This document shows, piece by piece, positions 53,220-60,768 of a DNA stretch of 64,000 nucleotides. The notes under the pieces were generated by a model. It was given only the letters and a program-made list of their open reading frames with translations, was not told where the DNA came from and made no database searches. Position numbers and translations under genes: made by a program. Every line of letters begins with the position of its first letter. Positions within the stretch are counted from its first letter, which is position 1. Origin of the DNA: CATQHP01 sp965214915 (GTDB taxonomy: Bacteria > Acidobacteriota > Terriglobia > Bryobacterales > UBA6623); assembly GCA_965214915.1 (NCBI GenBank), contig CBDCCP010000001.1, forward strand, positions 1,736,001 to 1,800,000. Direction: 5' to 3'.

Positions 53220-53456
53220 TCACTCCTCGAGGCGGCTGCCCCGCTTCTTATTGTAGGCGTCCTGGGTTTTCTTTTTAGCTGGGTACATGGTGATGATGCG
53301 GCGTTTCTTATCGCGGATCGTGAAAATCACTGTATACAGGCGGTCGCCAATCTTCCCGTCCGCGATCCAGCGCCGCTCGCCGCCGCGATCCGATCTCCTA
53401 GTGTCGGCGGCGCTCCAGTCGAAATACTCCAACGAAGCAAAGTCGATGCCGCTCAA
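53220..53456 (-). CDS. BrnT-family toxin-like protein, N-terminus uncertain
   Basis: The core reads SGIDFASLEYFDWSAADTRRSD, then ERRWIADGKIGDRLYTVIFTIRDKKRRIITMYPAKKKTQDAYNKKR. This fits the BrnT RNase-like toxin pattern (GxxFExA...FDW, ER...G.igdRlytVvFT.R....RIIS...A...E...Y). The usual start segment (WDxxKxxxNxxKHG) is not intact. NQNRASLSGIDF upstream looks like a decayed form of it, so the TTG at 53456 or an ATG at 53588 are only options. It is followed by a small acidic gene, as in brnTA loci. It is possibly an inactive or diverged toxin. Confidence 0.6.
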   Translation of the reverse strand: MSGIDFASLEYFDWSAADTRRSDRGGERRWIADGKIGDRLYTVIFTIRDKKRRIITMYPAKKKTQDAYNKKRGSRLEE

Positions 53457-53497
53457 CGACGCACGGTTCTGATTGCCCCCTACGCGTGGTCGCGGCG

Positions 53498-53737
53498 ATG
53501 GCGAAAGTGTTAAGGCGTGTCGGAATCGCGAACCGGGTTGCTTGCGCCGTCGCCAGGCTTGCCGCTTTTGCGGCGCCCGCCCGGACACAGGAAATCGACA
53601 CGGTTCTCTTTCGCAAGCCGGCCCGCAAGTTTACGATTCTCGATCGGGTCACGGTTCCGGCGGAGCGGAAAGCGCTGCGCGCACTCTACGCGGAGTCCGA
53701 CCCGGGCCTTTCTCTCCCACCCACTCCCTCAACATAA
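53498..53737 (+). CDS. Possible small exported protein, doubtful
   Basis: A 79-residue frame opposite the upstream part of the BrnT-like gene. It has a basic start and a hydrophobic, alanine-rich stretch (ANRVACAVARLAAFAAPARTQE) resembling a signal peptide. The rest, EIDTVLFRKPARKFTILDRVTVPAERKALRALYAESD, looks protein-like, but the end SLPPTPST is abrupt. It may be the N-terminal remnant of a larger gene. No family is recognised, so confidence is low. Positions 53738-53871 are non-coding. Confidence 0.25.
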   Translation: MAKVLRRVGIANRVACAVARLAAFAAPARTQEIDTVLFRKPARKFTILDRVTVPAERKALRALYAESDPGLSLPPTPST

Positions 53738-53871
53738 AAGGCTCCTCTTCCGATTGGAAATAGAGGGCATCGGGCGCGTCCGAAAAAGCGGACCGCGAGA
53801 ATGTCGGGAGCGACCGATTCACGGCGTTTCCGGCGGCTTTCACGGGCGCCCCTATCCCTTATTTTTTCCAC

Positions 53872-53900
53872 TTGACGTATGTCGCCGGCGGCCATACCTT
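53872..53900 (+). promoter_or_regulatory. Candidate promoter/operator of the vapBC locus
   Basis: TTGACG (53872-53877) and TACCTT (53895-53900) are 17 bp apart. The spacer holds an imperfect inverted repeat TATG-T-CGCCGGCG-GC-CATA, a plausible site for autoregulation by the ribbon-helix-helix antitoxin. The ATG follows at 53908. Confidence 0.35.
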
Positions 53901-53907
53901 GACATAT

Positions 53908-54120
53908 ATGGTCAAGACTCAGATTTACTTGGCGGAAGAGGACTTGAAGACGTTGCGGGAAACCGCACGGCGTTCGGGCCGAAGCGTGGCCGGACTTGTA
54001 CGCGAAGCCATTCAGCGTGTTTGGCTTCGTCCATCGGGCTGCGGACCGGTTGCTCTGTGGGACGGCAAGCCGTCTCGAACGTCAGTCGAGCACGATGCGA
54101 TCTACGATGAGCACGGATGA
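53908..54120 (+). CDS. Ribbon-helix-helix antitoxin (CopG/VapB-like)
   Basis: The ATG at 53908 gives 70 residues. The N-terminal ribbon-helix-helix reads MVKTQIYLAEEDLKTLRETARRSGRSVAGLVREAIQRVW, a typical CopG/VapB pattern with a G-R-S turn. The C-terminal part (ALWDGKPSRTSVEHDAIYDEHG) carries the D-x-x-Y-D-E-x-G type segment that wraps around a PIN toxin. The stop overlaps an ATG of the PIN frame region (ATGA). It represses its own promoter in related systems. The antitoxin appears complete. Confidence 0.8.
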   Translation: MVKTQIYLAEEDLKTLRETARRSGRSVAGLVREAIQRVWLRPSGCGPVALWDGKPSRTSVEHDAIYDEHG

Positions 54121-54532
54121 AAAATCGTGAGCGGCGTTCGTCGATACCGGCGCCTGGATCGCATTGGCGCTCTCCCGCGACCCGCTGCATGAGAGAGCGG
54201 CCGAAGCCTGGGCGCAAATGACCGACCATCGCGTGCGCCTGCATACGTCTGTGCCGGTCGTTCTGGAGACCGTTACTTTTCTCGACCGACACGCGCGGCG
54301 CGACGTTGCGCTCACTTGGAAGGATTCATTGGACAAGCTGACAGACCTTGACGTGCTTACCTGCACGGCCGGCGAGATGCGCGAAGCCTGGCGGTACTTC
54401 GCAAGGCAAGACCTGCATAAACTCTCCGCCGTGGATGCTACGAGTTTCGTTCTGATGAAACGACAGCGCATCCATACCGCCTTTGCTTTCGATCATCACT
54501 TCTCGTCGGTTGGTTTTCAACTGGTCGGCTGA
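54117..54532 (+). pseudogene. VapC-like PIN-domain toxin with an N-terminal frameshift
   Basis: The PIN domain is readable from 54134: FVDTGAWIALALSRDPLHERAAEAW, then HTSVPVVLETVTFLDRHARR, DVLTCTAGEMREAWRYF and LSAVDATSFVLMKRQRIHTAFAFDHHF. The catalytic Asp pattern is present (DTGAW, the E in VLETV, and VDATSF with AFDHHF). The PIN frame has a TGA just upstream (54128) and no ATG or GTG before the first Asp. The coupled ATG at 54117 and the GTG at 54127 are in other frames. One base near 54130-54136 is missing or extra. Internal TTG 54164 would lack the first catalytic Asp. The toxin is likely inactive unless this is a sequence error. Confidence 0.7.
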
Positions 54533-54653
54533 AGCGCCAACCGCCGCTGCGGCGCCGACTCTGCCGCGGCAGCCAAGGTGGAGTTTCCAGGGAAAAGACA
54601 GGTTGTAGCGTTTATACGCCCATGTCGGACGGCGCCATCCCCGGCATAAGAAC

Positions 54654-56252
54654 CTACGCCCCCTCGACCCATACCGGGCTCGACCAGGCCAGTTCGCCGT
54701 TCGCCTCGAACACCCTGACGTAGTACCAGTCGGTCTGCGAGCCGTCGCCCTCGTCCTCGACGGCGAACGAGGTTTCCCAGTTTTCGTTAAAGACCACGCG
54801 GTGCAGCATCGCCGATTCCCAGGGGAACGGCCGCGTGAACAGCATCTCGTTCGATTCGTTCAACTCGGCAAGGGTTTGCGTGAGCGAGCACTTCGTCGGC
54901 TTGAGGCAACTCACCGTCACGCGGGTATCCGGGCCGCCGCGGATGCGCATCGCCAACGCCTTTTGCGAATAGTCGTCGACCATCTGCTTGAGCGCGGTGT
55001 AAGACTGCACGCGGATCGAGCGCTCGTCGTGCGTTACGATCCTGTCGCGGCGGAATTCGTCCAGCGGCCCCGAAGTGAAGCACGGGTGGAAGCCCTCGAT
55101 GCGGCCGCCTTGGACGTCTATCGTGAAATCCCAGTCCGCCGTGCCGCCCCAGCCGAGCGCGGGCCACGGCCCCCAACCGTACTCGAAGCGCAGCGCCACC
55201 GGGTTCGACCAACTGCTCTCTGCCGGCTCGCGGTCGACCGGAAAATCGCGGTGGATGACGCGCCCGTTCTTGACCACCTCGACGCGGTCGACCAAGTCCC
55301 AGCCGCGGACGTGCGCGCGAATGACGCGCTTGCGGGCATAGGGCAATTCCTGCCCCATCATTTTGCCGTTGACGAAGAAATCGAGCTCGATGCGGTCGCC
55401 CGTGACCGCATAGGTGCGGCGATTGCGAAACGCATCGAACAGCGCCTCGCGGGTCAACTCGGCCGCCTTCACCACCGCCAGCCCTTCCCTATAGCCGCCC
55501 GGATAACCCAAATGGTCGTCGGTCGAGGCGATGACGCCCAGACGGTGGCCTTCGTTGAGGTAGTGCTGCAGCGTGTGCCGGGTCCAGCGGCCGCCTTCGG
55601 TGTGGCGCTTATAAGGATGGGGCGCGCGGTCGTGCTCGGCGCAGCCCCATTCGGAATGGATTTCCAGGAACGGAGAAACCTGCGGATCGATGCTCGCCGA
55701 GGCGATCCCGCGGTGGCCGAGCCGGTTCGCCGGGTGGTGGGGAACCAGGATGCAGCCTCTCTTCTTGGCGAACGCCTGTAGCTCTGCAAGGTCTTCGATC
55801 AACTCGTAGTCGCCTTTTAGATCGGGAAACAGGATGTGGTAGTCGCCCTCCGCCGCGCCGTGGCGCTCGTACCCCAGGATCGTGACGAACGAGCCCGGCT
55901 CGTCGTATTCGCGCGCATGGCGCACGACGTCGGGCCAGCGGTGCTTGGCGACGGCGAATCCGTTCTTCCACTTGTGCTCGATTTTGCCGTCGTATTCGCC
56001 GACGTCGGGCCAATAGGAATGCGGCGTGAAAGCATAGAAATCCAGGTGGTTGCGGGCGATCTCGAACGCGCGCTCCAACGTCCCTTGGGCGTAGCCAACC
56101 TGATTGTGGTTGTGCAGGTCGCCGAAAAAGTTCCTGTATTCGGGGGGCGCCGGCGCTTGCGCCGCGGCTGCGGGCGCCGCCGCCAGAGCGGCTCCTGTGC
56201 CCGAAACGGCGCAGCGGCGGATCATGTCTCGCCGAGAAATTCCATTGGTCAT
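54654..56252 (-). CDS. CehA/McbA-family metallohydrolase (PHP domain), Tat-exported
   Basis: The start at 56252 gives 532 residues with a twin-arginine-like leader (ISRRDMIRRCAVSGTGAALAAAPAAAAQ). The PHP-type metal motifs are FFGDLHNHNQVG, a middle H in ILGYERHGAAEGDYHILFPD, LVPHHPANRLGHRG and IASTDDHLGYPGG. The latter half is a beta-rich domain (VIRAHVRGWDLVDRVEVVKNGRVIHR). Founding members hydrolyse carbaryl-type esters, but most natural substrates are unknown. It is divergent from the TatT-like gene. Confidence 0.88.
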   Translation of the reverse strand: MTNGISRRDMIRRCAVSGTGAALAAAPAAAAQAPAPPEYRNFFGDLHNHNQVGYAQGTLERAFEIARNHLDFYAFTPHSYWPDVGEYDGKIEHKWKNGFAVAKHRWPDVVRHAREYDEPGSFVTILGYERHGAAEGDYHILFPDLKGDYELIEDLAELQAFAKKRGCILVPHHPANRLGHRGIASASIDPQVSPFLEIHSEWGCAEHDRAPHPYKRHTEGGRWTRHTLQHYLNEGHRLGVIASTDDHLGYPGGYREGLAVVKAAELTREALFDAFRNRRTYAVTGDRIELDFFVNGKMMGQELPYARKRVIRAHVRGWDLVDRVEVVKNGRVIHRDFPVDREPAESSWSNPVALRFEYGWGPWPALGWGGTADWDFTIDVQGGRIEGFHPCFTSGPLDEFRRDRIVTHDERSIRVQSYTALKQMVDDYSQKALAMRIRGGPDTRVTVSCLKPTKCSLTQTLAELNESNEMLFTRPFPWESAMLHRVVFNENWETSFAVEDEGDGSQTDWYYVRVFEANGELAWSSPVWVEGA

Positions 56253-56375
56253 CGTGCGCTTATTGTAGCGATACGACTCTCCGCGGGAACTCGCGGGCGC
56301 CAAACGCAGCAGGGTTGCGAACGCCGCCGGAGTCGGACACGCTCTCGCAAGTGCGGTTTACTGAAAGATCGAACC

Positions 56376-57278
56376 ATGTCTCCGAGATTCCTTGCGCTGC
56401 CGACAGCGGCCGTCATTTTGGCCTCGCCGGGCTGCTCCATCAAAAAATTCGCGGTTCGCCAAGTCGGCAACGCCTTGGCCTCCGGGCCTTCGGTTTACGA
56501 GACCGACTCCGATGTCGAGCTCGTCGGGGGCGCTCTGCCGTTCGGTCTGAAGCTGATGGAAAGCCTGCTCGCCGAGACCCCGCATCACCGCGGCCTGCTG
56601 CTTACCGCCGCGCGCGGATTCGTGCTCTACTCCTTGGCATACGTCGATTTCCCGGCGGAAGTCGCGCTCGATGAAGACTTCGACCGGGGCAAAGCGGGCC
56701 GCGAGCGCGCCGGCCGACTGTATTTGCGCGCACTCGACTACGCGCTGCGGGCGCTCGACCGCCGCTATCCCGGCTACAGCGGCCGACTCGGCGAAGACCC
56801 CGAAGCGGCCGCGGCGCGGGTTACGGCCAAGGACATCGACCTGCTCTATTGGGCAAGCGCGGCACTGGGCCTGTCGATCGGCATCGACCCGACCGACCCG
56901 GAAATGGTGGTGCGGCTGCCCCAGGTCGAAGCCATGGTCGACCGCGCTCTCGAGCTCGACGCGGCATGGGACGAGGGCTCGCTGCACGAAATCCGTTTGG
57001 CGCTCGACGCGGCGAAACCCGGCGGCGGCGATCCCGCGTCTATGAAAGAGAGCTATGAGCGGGCGCTGGCGCTTTCCGCGGGCAAACGGGCCGGCCTTTA
57101 CCTCAGTTACGCCGAGGCGGTCGCCGTTCCGGCTCAAGACCGCGCTCTATTTGAAACAATGATTGCAAAAGCTCTTGCCGTGGATGCCGATCAATATGAA
57201 AACTACCGTCTTGTCAATGCCTTGGCGCACCGGCGCGCCCGCTGGCTACAATCTCGCATCGACGACTTGTTTTTCTAA
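56376..57278 (+). CDS. TRAP transporter-associated TPR lipoprotein (TatT-like)
   Basis: The frame is open from 55836, but the family begins at the ATG 56376, giving 300 residues. The lipobox is LASPGC. The helical repeats are LPFGLKLMESLLAETPHHRGLLLTAARGFVLYSLAYV, LYLRALDYALRALDRRYPGY and IDLLYWASAALGLSIGI. The end NYRLVNALAHRRARWLQSRIDDLFF matches the TatT family, periplasmic trimers that sit with TRAP binding proteins. The dctP-like gene follows 15 bp later, in agreement with this. Neither DctQ nor DctM is present downstream. Confidence 0.85.
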   Translation: MSPRFLALPTAAVILASPGCSIKKFAVRQVGNALASGPSVYETDSDVELVGGALPFGLKLMESLLAETPHHRGLLLTAARGFVLYSLAYVDFPAEVALDEDFDRGKAGRERAGRLYLRALDYALRALDRRYPGYSGRLGEDPEAAAARVTAKDIDLLYWASAALGLSIGIDPTDPEMVVRLPQVEAMVDRALELDAAWDEGSLHEIRLALDAAKPGGGDPASMKESYERALALSAGKRAGLYLSYAEAVAVPAQDRALFETMIAKALAVDADQYENYRLVNALAHRRARWLQSRIDDLFF

Positions 57279-57293
57279 ACGGGGGTACATCGG

Positions 57294-58313
57294 ATGAGCG
57301 CAAGGATTCGTTTCTTCGCCCTGCTTTTAGCGGCCGCGATTGGTTTGGGGGGCTGGAGCTTGGCTACGGCCCAGCGGCGGCGCGGTCTCAAAATCAAGCT
57401 CGGCACCGTTGCTCCGAAAAACAGCGTCTGGCACGAAGTCCTGCTCCGCATGCGGCAGGATTGGCGCGAAATCTCGGGCGGCGCCGTCGACCTGGTGATC
57501 TATCCCGGAGGGGTTACCGGCGACGAAGAGACGATGCTGCGCAAGATGCGCTCTGGGCAGATACAAGCCGCGTTGATGTCGGGCGCCGGTATGGCCCAAG
57601 TTGACAAGGGCGTCAGCGCGCTGCAGGTCCCGCTCACGTTCGACTCCCTGGAAGAGTTCGACTACGTGCGGGAAAAGATGGAGCCCAAGCTCGAAGCCCG
57701 TATCGAAGCCAAAAACTACAAAGTGCTGAACTGGGGCGAAGCCGGCTGGGCTCATCTTTTTGCAGTCAAACCGTTTAAGACGGTAGACGACGTGCGCAAG
57801 ATGAAGCTTTACACCGGCAAGGGCGACGAAGATATGCTGCTGCTCTACGCCGAGCTCGACTTCAATGTCGTGCCTCTCGACTTGACCGAATTGCAGACCG
57901 CCCTGGAGACCCGTCTGGTCGAGGCGTTCGCCGCCCCGCCGCTCGTCGCCGCCGGCTATCAGTGGTTCGGCTCGGCAAATTACATGCTCAGCGAACGTTT
58001 CCTGCCCATCGTCGGCGCCACCCTGATCGACAAGAAAACCTGGGACCGCATCCCCCCGGAACAACAGGAGCAAATGATCGAGTCGGCCCGCCGGGCGGGC
58101 GCCGAAATCCAAGAAGCCGTCCGCTCGAAAGGCGAAGAGGCGATCGTAAAAATGCAGGAGCACGGTCTCAAGGTGATCCCTACCGACGCGGCAACGAAGG
58201 CCGCCTGGGCCGAGGCAGTCGAAGCGGCCTATCCGAAGATGCGCGACCGCTACGCGCCCGGCGACATGCTCGACGAAGTGCGCAGGCTGCGCGACGAATA
58301 CCGCGCCCGATAG
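57294..58313 (+). CDS. TRAP transporter substrate-binding protein, DctP family
   Basis: The 339-residue protein has a signal peptide (FFALLLAAAIGLGGWSLATAQ). The DctP pattern includes IKLGTVAPKNSVWHEVLLRMRQDWREISGGAVDLVIYPGGVTGDEETMLRKMRSGQIQAALM, with the arginine-containing KMRSG motif, and WGEAGWAHLFAVKPFKTVDDVRKMKLY. It binds a small carboxylate-like solute in the periplasm. The membrane subunits are absent from this cluster, so it must use a permease encoded elsewhere. The ligand is unknown. GGGG ahead of the start (ACGGGGGTAC) could serve as a weak ribosome site. Confidence 0.9.
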   Translation: MSARIRFFALLLAAAIGLGGWSLATAQRRRGLKIKLGTVAPKNSVWHEVLLRMRQDWREISGGAVDLVIYPGGVTGDEETMLRKMRSGQIQAALMSGAGMAQVDKGVSALQVPLTFDSLEEFDYVREKMEPKLEARIEAKNYKVLNWGEAGWAHLFAVKPFKTVDDVRKMKLYTGKGDEDMLLLYAELDFNVVPLDLTELQTALETRLVEAFAAPPLVAAGYQWFGSANYMLSERFLPIVGATLIDKKTWDRIPPEQQEQMIESARRAGAEIQEAVRSKGEEAIVKMQEHGLKVIPTDAATKAAWAEAVEAAYPKMRDRYAPGDMLDEVRRLRDEYRAR

Positions 58314-58368
58314 GAGCGCTGCAAGGGACGCCCACCCGCATGCCCCGGCAGTAAGATAGAGGACAGCC

Positions 58369-59292
58369 ATGCCGAACTCCACACGCCGTCAAATCCTCGC
58401 CGCTGCCGCCGGCGCCGCGGCCGCATCCGCCGCGGACAGCCGGGAACCGGCCGCGAAGCCGACTCTGTGCCTGTTCTCGAAGCACCTGCCGCATCTCGGC
58501 TACAAGGAGATGGCCAAGACGCTCAAGCAGATGGGCTTTCCGGGCGTCGATCTGACAACGCGGCCCAGGGGCCACGTTCTGCCCGAGAACGTCGTGCGCG
58601 ATCTGCCGCGCGCCCATGACGCCCTCGCCGCCGAGGGCGTTTCGATTCCGATGATTACAACCGGGCTGCTGTCTCGGAACGATCCGGCGGCGCGCCCGAC
58701 GCTCTATGCCGCGGCAAAGCTGGGCATCCCCTTCTTCAAGCTCGGCTACTACAAATTCAAAGACATCTCCAAGCTCGAAAGCTATCTCGATCAGGTAAAA
58801 TCCGACGTCGAAGGCTTGGCGGCGATCGCCCAGCACGCCGGAATCGTCGGCGGGTTTCACAATCACTCCGGCGCATACGTCGGCAGCGCACTGTGGGACC
58901 ACTGGTGGGTTTTGCGTGACACCGACCCCGCGGCCGTGGGCTTCTACTACGATCCCTGCCACGCTACGATCGAAGGCGGCAAAGCGGGCTGGGAGATCGG
59001 CTTTCACCGCGTCCGAGCGAACCTCAAGATGGTGGCGTGCAAGGATTTCTTCTGGGAAAAAACGGGTGGCAAGTGGCAGGCGAGGATGTGTCCGTTGGGG
59101 CAGGGGATGGTCGATTACCCCAAATTCTTCCGCATGCTCAAGGCCGCCGGCTTCAGCGGGCCGATCTCGTTGCACGTCGAGTACAGGATCGAGGCGCCGA
59201 CCGCAGCACAGCGGATCGAGAAAGAAATGGCCGCGATCGAACGCGATTACAAATACCTGAAATCGCAGCACGACGCGGCGTTCGGAGCTTGA
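58369..59292 (+). CDS. Sugar phosphate isomerase/epimerase-like TIM-barrel protein, exported
   Basis: The 307-residue protein has a Tat-like leader (STRRQILAAAAGAAAASAADS). The xylose-isomerase-like TIM barrel starts LCLFSKHLPHLGYKEMAKTLKQMGFPGVDLT. It contains GGFHNHSGAYVG, GFYYDPCHATIEGG and MVACKDFFWEKTGGKW, and ends ISLHVEYRIE. The metal-ligand pattern (E, D/H, H, E) is plausible. These exported AP-endonuclease-2-fold proteins are frequent in Acidobacteriota and Planctomycetes; few have known substrates. It sits 55 bp after dctP. Confidence 0.85.
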   Translation: MPNSTRRQILAAAAGAAAASAADSREPAAKPTLCLFSKHLPHLGYKEMAKTLKQMGFPGVDLTTRPRGHVLPENVVRDLPRAHDALAAEGVSIPMITTGLLSRNDPAARPTLYAAAKLGIPFFKLGYYKFKDISKLESYLDQVKSDVEGLAAIAQHAGIVGGFHNHSGAYVGSALWDHWWVLRDTDPAAVGFYYDPCHATIEGGKAGWEIGFHRVRANLKMVACKDFFWEKTGGKWQARMCPLGQGMVDYPKFFRMLKAAGFSGPISLHVEYRIEAPTAAQRIEKEMAAIERDYKYLKSQHDAAFGA

Positions 59293-59351
59293 ATCCGCAG
59301 GGTCGCTCCGGCGGCCGCGGGCCGACTGCTATAATCGAAAAGGTTCCTCAA

Positions 59352-59427
59352 GGGCGGTTAGCTCAGTTGGGAGAGCGCCGCGTTCGCAACGCGGAGGTCG
59401 TGGGTTCAAGTCCCATACCGTCCACCA
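59352..59427 (+). tRNA. tRNA-Ala (anticodon CGC)
   Basis: A 76-nt cloverleaf: acceptor GGGCGGT paired with ACCGTCC plus ACCA (one G-T wobble), a D-arm GCTCAGTTGGGAGAGC, an anticodon stem CCGCG / CGCGG around the loop TTCGCAA (anticodon CGC), and a T-arm GTGGGTTCAAGTCCCAT. CCA is encoded. It lies between the isomerase-like gene and larA. No attachment-site duplication or integrase is seen next to it. Confidence 0.95.
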
Positions 59428-59433
59428 TTTCCC

Positions 59434-60723
59434 CTACGCCGCGGCCGGCAGCGCGCCCGACAGTTGCGAAAAGACGTAGGGGCCCTCCGGGATCACGATG
59501 ACGCGGCCGGCGGCGGGCAGACGGCCGAGCAGATTGTCCACTGCCTGCTGCGGATCCTCGAAAGCCGGCCCCCAGAACAGCGCCCGGTCTGCGGCGGCGA
59601 CTCCCGGCGCGCAGAACGACAGCCGCGCCTTACGCGCGGCGATCGCCAGTTTTTCGGCCTGCCACTGATCGACCTCGACCGGCCGCTTGGCCAATGCGTC
59701 GAGCAACTGGGACGAAGCGCCCGCCTTGCGCATCGTCCTGCTGAACTCCGGACTGCCAAGCCCTTCGCGGCATGCGGCCATGACCAGAATCTCCCCGCCT
59801 TGCTTGACGATGTGAGTCGCCGCCGTAATGCCCTTCACCGCCTGATAAAACGTGAGGTCCAAGGGATAGCCGCCCGAAGTCGTAATCACCGCGTCCGCGG
59901 GCTCGGCAATTTCGGCCAATGTCGATTCCCGTACGAACTCCACGCCCTGGGCATGGGCCTCGACTGGGTCGCCGGCGAAGACCGCGGCGATTCCCCGGGT
60001 GCGGGTCAGCGCCACGTCGATCATGAAGTCGTGGCCGGCCATTTCCGCGATCTCCAGCAACTCGCGATGCAGCGGATTGTCGGGGAAAGAGCCTTCGCCG
60101 ACCTTTTTGTGGCGCATGTACAGCGGACTGTGCAGCCGCTTGATCGTCCGCTCGCCCGCGAGCCCGATGGCAATCAGCTTGCGCCCGCCGGAAAAACCCG
60201 CCATCAAGTGCGGCTCGATGAAGCCCAGCGTGATGTGCAGATCCGCCTCGACGAAGCGGCTGTCGACAAATGCCTGCGTACCTCCGGCGGTCTCGCCCAG
60301 AAATGTCTGCTCGTCGATCTCTTTCGCCCGGTGCGAATCGACTCTGTAGCGCGCCGCAAGGTCGGCGCCCACGATCTCATCGAGCTCCCTAGCCGTGGCT
60401 TCCCTGTGCAGGCCCGTGGCGATCAGAATCGTGACGTTCTCAGGCGGTATCCCGCCGGCATCGAGAGCCCGCAAGACATGCGGCAGCACCAGCTTGTTGG
60501 GCGCCGGCCGGGTGATGTCGCAAACCGCTATCGCCGCGCTGCTCTTGCCGCGGGCCAACTCCGCGAGCGGCGGACAGCCGATCGGCGCCGCGACGGCGGC
60601 CGCCAGAGCGGCGTTCGCGTCAGCCAGTTCCGCGGCGTAGCGGGGCTCCAGGACCGTCGTGTCGAGATCGTCGGGAAGAGCGATAACCGCGCCCTGCTTA
60701 TCGAATGCCAGTCGGACGTTCAC
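59434..60723 (-). CDS. larA: Nickel-dependent lactate racemase-like protein (LarA family)
   Basis: A GTG at 60723 with GAGGAAC upstream gives 429 residues. The residues that hold the nickel-pincer cofactor and act in catalysis in LarA are all present at an offset of two from the L. plantarum numbering: H106 (ATGLHREAT), H172 and K182 (GFIEPHLMAGFSGGRK) and H198 (IKRLHSP). The family racemises or epimerises 2-hydroxy acids; only some members act on lactate. LarB, LarC and LarE, which make the cofactor, are not in the window. It is divergent from the AGCS symporter gene (45 bp). Confidence 0.92.
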   Translation of the reverse strand: MNVRLAFDKQGAVIALPDDLDTTVLEPRYAAELADANAALAAAVAAPIGCPPLAELARGKSSAAIAVCDITRPAPNKLVLPHVLRALDAGGIPPENVTILIATGLHREATARELDEIVGADLAARYRVDSHRAKEIDEQTFLGETAGGTQAFVDSRFVEADLHITLGFIEPHLMAGFSGGRKLIAIGLAGERTIKRLHSPLYMRHKKVGEGSFPDNPLHRELLEIAEMAGHDFMIDVALTRTRGIAAVFAGDPVEAHAQGVEFVRESTLAEIAEPADAVITTSGGYPLDLTFYQAVKGITAATHIVKQGGEILVMAACREGLGSPEFSRTMRKAGASSQLLDALAKRPVEVDQWQAEKLAIAARKARLSFCAPGVAAADRALFWGPAFEDPQQAVDNLLGRLPAAGRVIVIPEGPYVFSQLSGALPAAA

Positions 60724-60768
60724 GAGTTCCTCTGTTATGCTAGCGTGTCCGCCGCCCGCGGCGCCTGT

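Noticed and set aside
59352..59427. tRNA-Ala as an integration hotspot
   Set aside because: No duplicated 3' end of the tRNA and no integrase were seen nearby; both flanks are ordinary genes.
59464..60768. Long plus-strand extension of the AGCS symporter frame opposite larA
   Set aside because: Low-complexity charged translation antisense to larA; the symporter family starts at 60769.
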